A stretch of 64,000 nt of DNA, taken from assembly GCF_002149015.1 (NCBI RefSeq), contig NZ_NGFO01000003.1, positions 210,779-274,778 on the forward strand. Direction: 5' to 3'. A program made the translations under genes and the position numbers. The DNA is from Gordonia lacunae. Its GTDB lineage: Bacteria > Actinomycetota > Actinomycetes > Mycobacteriales > Mycobacteriaceae. The notes under the pieces were generated by a model, which saw only the letters and a program-made list of their open reading frames with translations, had not been told where the DNA came from and did not search any database. Positions 60,263 through 64,000 of this stretch are shown in pieces (positions within the stretch are counted from its first letter, which is position 1; each line of letters opens with the position of its first letter).

Positions 60263-61456
60263 ATGACCCATCGGCCGTCACAACCGCGCACCGACAGCCC
60301 GCGCTACCTCACCGAAGACCGCATCGCCATCCGCGACCTCGCACGCAACTTCGCCATGACGCAGGTCCTGCCGGTCGCCAACGAACTCGACCCGGTCCAG
60401 GGCACCATCCCGGACACCCTCAAGAAGGCCATGGGCGAGATCGGCTTCTTCGGCATCATGATCCCCGAGGAGTATGGCGGCCTCGGACTCGGCGTCTTCG
60501 AATACTGCCTGGTGGCAGAGGAACTCTCCCGCGCCTGGATGAGCGTCTCCGGGCTGCTGGCCCGCGGCAACGGCATGGGCGGCGGATTCACCCCCGAACA
60601 GGAGGCCGCTCTCCTGCCACGCGTCGCGCGCGGCGACTACCTCGGCGCCTACGCACTCTCCGAGGCGGAGGCCGGATCGGACGTCGCCAACATCTCGTGT
60701 CGTGCGACCCGGGAGGGCGACGACTGGATCGTGAACGGCACCAAGATGTGGTGCACCTACGCCGACGAAGCCGATTACCTCGTGCTGTTCGCCCGCACGG
60801 ACCCCGACAAGGACCCCGCGAAACCGCACCGCGGGATCAGCGCCTTTCTCGTCGAGAAGGAGCGCGGCGTCTTCCCGCCCGGCATCGAGGGCACCAAGAT
60901 CCGCAAGATCGGCTACTTCGGTTGGCACACATGGGAACTGTCCTTCGACAACTTCCGCATCCCGGCCCACCGCATGCTGGGCGAGGAAGGCAAGGGCTTC
61001 TACCTCGCGGTCAGCGGCCTCGAAGTCGGGCGCGCCCACACCGCCGCCCGCGCCATCGGCCTGGCCCGCGCCGCCCTCGAGGACTCCATCGCCTACCTGC
61101 ACACGCGACGACAGTTCGGCCACGAACTCGCCGACTTCCAGCACCTGCGGTTCAAGATCGCGACGATGGCCGCCGACATCGAGGCCGCGCGTGCGCTGAT
61201 GTACTCGGTCGCCACCGACATCGACACCGGGCGGCGCTGCTCACTCGAGGCGTCGATGTGCAAGCTCGTCGCCACCGAGATGGCCGAACGGGTCACGAGC
61301 GAGGCCGTCCAGATCCACGGTGGAGCCGGCTACACCACCGATTTCCAGGTCGAACGGCACTGGCGCGACGCCCGTCTGACGAAGATCTTCGAGGGCACCA
61401 GCGAGATCCAGATGCGGATCATCTCCGACGAGTTGCTCGGACGGTCCGGCTCATGA
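60263..61456 (+). CDS. Acyl-CoA dehydrogenase
   Basis: A 397-residue flavoenzyme: GAYALSEAEAGSDVANISCRATREGDDWIVNGTKMWCTYADEADYLVLFART forms the FAD domain, GGLGLGVFEYCLVAEELSRAWMSVSGLLARGNGMGG the substrate helix, and VQIHGGAGYTTDFQVERHWRDARLTKIFEGTSEIQMRIISDELLG the C-terminus with the catalytic Glu expected in IFEGTSE. It is the first gene of the right-hand operon and ends overlapping the next start by 4 bp. The chain length of its substrate is not evident. Confidence 0.92.
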   Translation: MTHRPSQPRTDSPRYLTEDRIAIRDLARNFAMTQVLPVANELDPVQGTIPDTLKKAMGEIGFFGIMIPEEYGGLGLGVFEYCLVAEELSRAWMSVSGLLARGNGMGGGFTPEQEAALLPRVARGDYLGAYALSEAEAGSDVANISCRATREGDDWIVNGTKMWCTYADEADYLVLFARTDPDKDPAKPHRGISAFLVEKERGVFPPGIEGTKIRKIGYFGWHTWELSFDNFRIPAHRMLGEEGKGFYLAVSGLEVGRAHTAARAIGLARAALEDSIAYLHTRRQFGHELADFQHLRFKIATMAADIEAARALMYSVATDIDTGRRCSLEASMCKLVATEMAERVTSEAVQIHGGAGYTTDFQVERHWRDARLTKIFEGTSEIQMRIISDELLGRSGS

Positions 61457-62187
61457 GCACGTCGCTCGCGGCGATCCGCGTCGGCGCACGCACCGAGTCC
61501 GAGCCGGCCATCGCCGCCGATGTCCTCGACGAGCACGGTCTGACGGCGCCCGCGGGCTCGCAGTCGCTCGGAATCATGCTGGCGGAGTTGCTGACCGGGC
61601 CGGCTCCCCACGGTGAACGGGTGGGACTGACCTGGACGACGAGCGCGCGCCTCACCCGGGCCGATCGCGCCCGTGTCCGCACGGTGGTGACCCGTGTGGC
61701 GCACGACGGCCTCGACCGGCACGTCGAAGTCGTCGACGAGGCCGGGCGCGTACGCGAGTCGGGCGTCGAGACCTGGCAGACCGCCACGCGGCCGAATCCG
61801 ATCACCGCACTGGACTTCTGCGGTATCGAATGGGCGACGGACCTACAGTCGCGACTGCATCGGGACGAGGCGTTCACCTCGTCGGTGTCGACCTGGGACG
61901 GCACCATCGGTCTACGGTCCGGCGCCCGGGAGGTGCACCTGCGGATCTACAAGGGCCAGGTCATCGACGTCACCCGTCGCTCCCTGCTCGGGGCGACCTT
62001 CACCTTCGAGGCACGGCCCGAGACCTGGGTCGAGCTGATACTCGGCGCCGACGACGACTTCATGCGGCGCGCGCTGCGCGGCGAGTTCTCCTCGGCCGGA
62101 AACGGTTACGAATACCTGCGATTGACCAGGCCGTTGCACACGATCATGCACCACGCACGCGCGATGGCCCAGGAGGTGCCGGCATGA
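61453..62187 (+). CDS. Putative hotdog / SCP2-like two-domain protein
   Basis: A 244-residue protein with no name I can assign firmly. The N-terminal half (20-120; VLDEHGLTAPAGSQSLGIMLAELLTG, GLTWTTSARLTRADRARVRTVVTRVA, DRHVEVVDEAGRVRESGVETWQTA) reads like a thioesterase/MaoC hotdog. The C-terminal half (125-235; FTSSVSTWDGTIGLRSGAREVHLRIYKGQVIDVTRRSLLGATFTFEARPETWVELILGADDDFM) resembles an SCP2 lipid carrier. It may bind or hydrolyse the acyl-CoA made by its coupled neighbours. It overlaps the dehydrogenase and the hydrolase genes by 4 bp each. Confidence 0.65.
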   Translation: MSTSLAAIRVGARTESEPAIAADVLDEHGLTAPAGSQSLGIMLAELLTGPAPHGERVGLTWTTSARLTRADRARVRTVVTRVAHDGLDRHVEVVDEAGRVRESGVETWQTATRPNPITALDFCGIEWATDLQSRLHRDEAFTSSVSTWDGTIGLRSGAREVHLRIYKGQVIDVTRRSLLGATFTFEARPETWVELILGADDDFMRRALRGEFSSAGNGYEYLRLTRPLHTIMHHARAMAQEVPA

Positions 62188-63056
62188 TCGAGGCACGCTA
62201 CCTCGACGTCCAGGGCGCCCTGGGGTTCGTCGAGATCGTCACCGCCGACGGAGAGGGCACGGGGGCCGGAACCGGCACCGGCGAACCCACTGTCGTGTGT
62301 CTGCACACGGCCGGGCAGAGCGGCGTGCAGTGGCGCCGCGTCTCGCAGCGGCTCGCCGATCGCGGATATCGCGTGATCGTCCCGGATCTGCCCGGTCATG
62401 GCCGCTCGGAACCCTGCCCGACCGGTCCGGTCACGAGCCTGATCGACTATGCCGACTGGCTGACGGCCCTGCTCCGGCGGCTCGGTGTCGACCGTCCCTA
62501 CGTGATCGGATGTTCCATCGGCGGCAAGCTCACCCTCGAACTGTCGCTGCGGCCCGAGTTCCCGCTCGCCGGTGCGATCGCGATGGCGGCCGAAGCGGGT
62601 CCGGGCCGGGTGAAGATCGCCGGACTGCGCCGCGAGCTCGACGACGTCGCCGCCCCGGCCCGGGCCGACCGGACCTACCTCGGAAGTCTTGCCTCAGTGG
62701 GGCGTTCGGTCCCGCCGTCGCAGGCTCATCTGATCGGCCTGATGCACAAGCGCGAGGATCCGGAGATCTCGTCGTCGGACCTCATCGGGTGGGGCAGCCA
62801 CGACGTGCGCGACCGGATCGCCGATCTCACGTGCCCACTACACCTCATCTGCGGGTCCGACGACCCCTGGATCAACGTCGACGAGGTGCGGGACACCGCG
62901 GTTCAGATCAACGAACTCGACGGTGCACCTGCACGATTCACCGAGCTGGTTGGATACGGCCACTACCCGATGGAGGAGATCCCCGACTTCGGCGCGCATG
63001 CGGCCGAGTGGCTCACCGCACTGCGCGTCGAGTCCGCGGCGGAGGTGATCTCGTGA
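62184..63056 (+). CDS. Alpha/beta hydrolase
   Basis: A 290-residue hydrolase: VVCLHTAGQSGVQWRRVSQRLADRGYRVIVPDLPGHGRSEP (oxyanion HTAG), nucleophile elbow IGCSIGGKLTLE (Ser in GCSIGG), acid in LICGSDDPWINVDE and His in GYGHYPMEEIPDF. AGGAGG lies about 7 nt before the ATG at 62184. The Gly/Thr-rich stretch at about residues 25-35 is an unusual insertion in the first loop. Cotranscription with acyl-CoA genes suggests an ester, lactone or ring-cleavage acyl product as substrate. Confidence 0.88.
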   Translation: MIEARYLDVQGALGFVEIVTADGEGTGAGTGTGEPTVVCLHTAGQSGVQWRRVSQRLADRGYRVIVPDLPGHGRSEPCPTGPVTSLIDYADWLTALLRRLGVDRPYVIGCSIGGKLTLELSLRPEFPLAGAIAMAAEAGPGRVKIAGLRRELDDVAAPARADRTYLGSLASVGRSVPPSQAHLIGLMHKREDPEISSSDLIGWGSHDVRDRIADLTCPLHLICGSDDPWINVDEVRDTAVQINELDGAPARFTELVGYGHYPMEEIPDFGAHAAEWLTALRVESAAEVIS

Positions 63057-64000
63057 CCACCACCGCGCGCCCGTCACTGAGCCGCATGCTGGCCGCGCTG
63101 GTCGGGCAGGCACCGGATCTGCCGGCCGCCTACGACGTCTGCGGGGACCGGGTACTGCCCGTCACCCGGAGGGAGCTGGCCGACCGGGTCGGTGCGCTGC
63201 GGGACGAGTTGTCCGCCATCGGCGTCCGGCGTGGTCAGTGCATCGCCGTGTACCTGCCGAACTGGTCCGATGCGCTGGTGTGGCAGTTCGCCGCATCGGC
63301 TCTGGGCGCTCACGTCATCGGCGTCAACACCCGCTACAACATCGGCGAGGTCGCACACATCCTCACCGCCGCGCGACCGGCGGTGGTCGCCGTGCCGGCC
63401 GAGTTCCACGGACTCGACCTCGTCGGCACGCTCCGCGAGGCGAGTACGGCGGCCGACCCGACGCCGGTCGTGTCGGTGGTGCCCGGCCCGGCCCGGCCGC
63501 AGGTCACCGTCGGCGACTTCGACCTCGGCGCGGGTGCCTGGATCGCCGGAAGCGGTGACACGGCCGGAACGTCGGCGCCCCGGACCCCCGTGACCGCGGC
63601 ACTGACCCCGGCCGGTCTCGACGACGACCCCGCCGACCATCTCGCGGTCGCCTTCACCACCTCGGGCTCCACCGGCACCCCGAAGCTCGCCGCGCACCGC
63701 GATTCGGCGGTGGCCCGGCACGGTCATGCCGACGCGGCCCTCATGGGCGTCCGGAACGGCGACGTGATCCTGGGCGTACTGCCCGTGTCCGGCGTATTCG
63801 GCTTCAGCGCCGCCATGGCCGGTCTCGCCGGCGGCGGCGCCGTGCTGATGGAACCCGTCTTCGACGCCGGCGCCACCCTCCGACGCATCGCCGACCTGGG
63901 CGTCACCCACGTCGTCGGCGGCGACGACCTGTTCGGCCGGTTGCACGACGCGTGGCAGGCCGGCCCACGCACCGAACTGGGGTCGTTGCGCTGGCTGGGA
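63053..64000 (+). CDS. AMP-dependent acyl-CoA synthetase (partial)
   Basis: From a GTG at 63053 overlapping the hydrolase stop (GTGA), 316 residues are visible before the right edge. GVRRGQCIAVYLPNWSDALVWQFAASALGAHVIGVNTRYNIGEVAHIL is the ANL-superfamily N-terminus, and AFTTSGSTGTPKLAAH the P-loop that binds ATP. VILGVLPVSGVFGFSAAMAGLAGGGAVLMEPVF follows. It activates a carboxylic acid to the acyl-AMP and then acyl-CoA, giving the substrate for the dehydrogenase at the head of this operon. The C-terminal domain lies outside the window. Confidence 0.9.
   Translation, partial: MTTTARPSLSRMLAALVGQAPDLPAAYDVCGDRVLPVTRRELADRVGALRDELSAIGVRRGQCIAVYLPNWSDALVWQFAASALGAHVIGVNTRYNIGEVAHILTAARPAVVAVPAEFHGLDLVGTLREASTAADPTPVVSVVPGPARPQVTVGDFDLGAGAWIAGSGDTAGTSAPRTPVTAALTPAGLDDDPADHLAVAFTTSGSTGTPKLAAHRDSAVARHGHADAALMGVRNGDVILGVLPVSGVFGFSAAMAGLAGGGAVLMEPVFDAGATLRRIADLGVTHVVGGDDLFGRLHDAWQAGPRTELGSLRWLG

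Overview
The window is high-GC actinobacterial DNA, most like a mycolate-containing genus such as Gordonia or Rhodococcus. That placement is an inference from the very high GC, the GTG starts, the many 4-bp ATGA/GTGA gene overlaps, the LuxR-type (LAL) benzoate regulator, the IdeR-like iron boxes and the abundance of ANTAR proteins. No tRNA, rRNA, insertion sequence, prophage or CRISPR array was seen. Gene density is high and both strands are used.

Region 1 (1-7.0 kb) looks like sulfur scavenging: a solute-binding lipoprotein (cut by the left edge), a formylglycine-type sulfatase, a TauD/AtsK-type dioxygenase and a rhodanese, followed by a membrane metallophosphoesterase. Region 2 (7.0-22.8 kb) encodes all the enzymes of the benzoate to beta-ketoadipate route. 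catR-catB-catA-catC lie on the minus strand, divergent from benA-benB-benC/D and a LAL regulator. pcaF-pcaD-pcaI-pcaJ lie on the minus strand, divergent from their own LysR regulator. Together they would take benzoate through catechol and muconate to succinyl-CoA and acetyl-CoA. The reductase and diol dehydrogenase are one 944-residue protein, with an FCD-like (GntR-type sensor) domain between them.

Region 3 (22.8-34 kb) holds acyl-CoA enzymes (enoyl-CoA hydratase, hydroxyisobutyryl-CoA hydrolase), an iron-boxed siderophore-interacting protein, a decayed SDR gene beside a MarR/exporter pair, and a GntR-controlled acyl-CoA dehydrogenase divergent from a CitE lyase / MaoC hydratase / CoA-transferase operon that fits a C5-dicarboxylate (itaconate-like) CoA pathway. 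Region 4 (33.7-41.5 kb) has a lone ectoine hydroxylase, an HpnE-like flavoprotein, a CynX-type transporter with a GntR regulator, a DsbA-like protein, an iron-boxed siderophore-binding lipoprotein and a secreted lipase.

Region 5 (41.4-53.6 kb) is rich in stress signalling: two GAF-ANTAR proteins, a PAS-ANTAR protein, an RsbW-like kinase, a SigF/SigB-type sigma factor and a STAS protein. Interleaved with these are a four-gene overlapping glycosyltransferase operon, an SDR and a zinc alcohol dehydrogenase. Region 6 (53.7-64 kb) has a glutaryl-CoA dehydrogenase-like gene with a divergent LacI regulator, a solute:sodium symporter operon, and a TetR regulator flanked on both sides by near-identical 15-mers, which suggests it controls both the symporter operon and an acyl-CoA dehydrogenase / hotdog-SCP2 / hydrolase / AMP-ligase operon that runs off the right edge.

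A family of GC-rich repeats built on GCTCCCTGAGGTGCGAG occupies five gaps between convergent genes, locally expanded into 47-, 56- and 29-bp tandem arrays. Two more convergent gaps carry unrelated repeats or hairpins. Every convergent gap longer than about 80 bp in this window holds such a structure.
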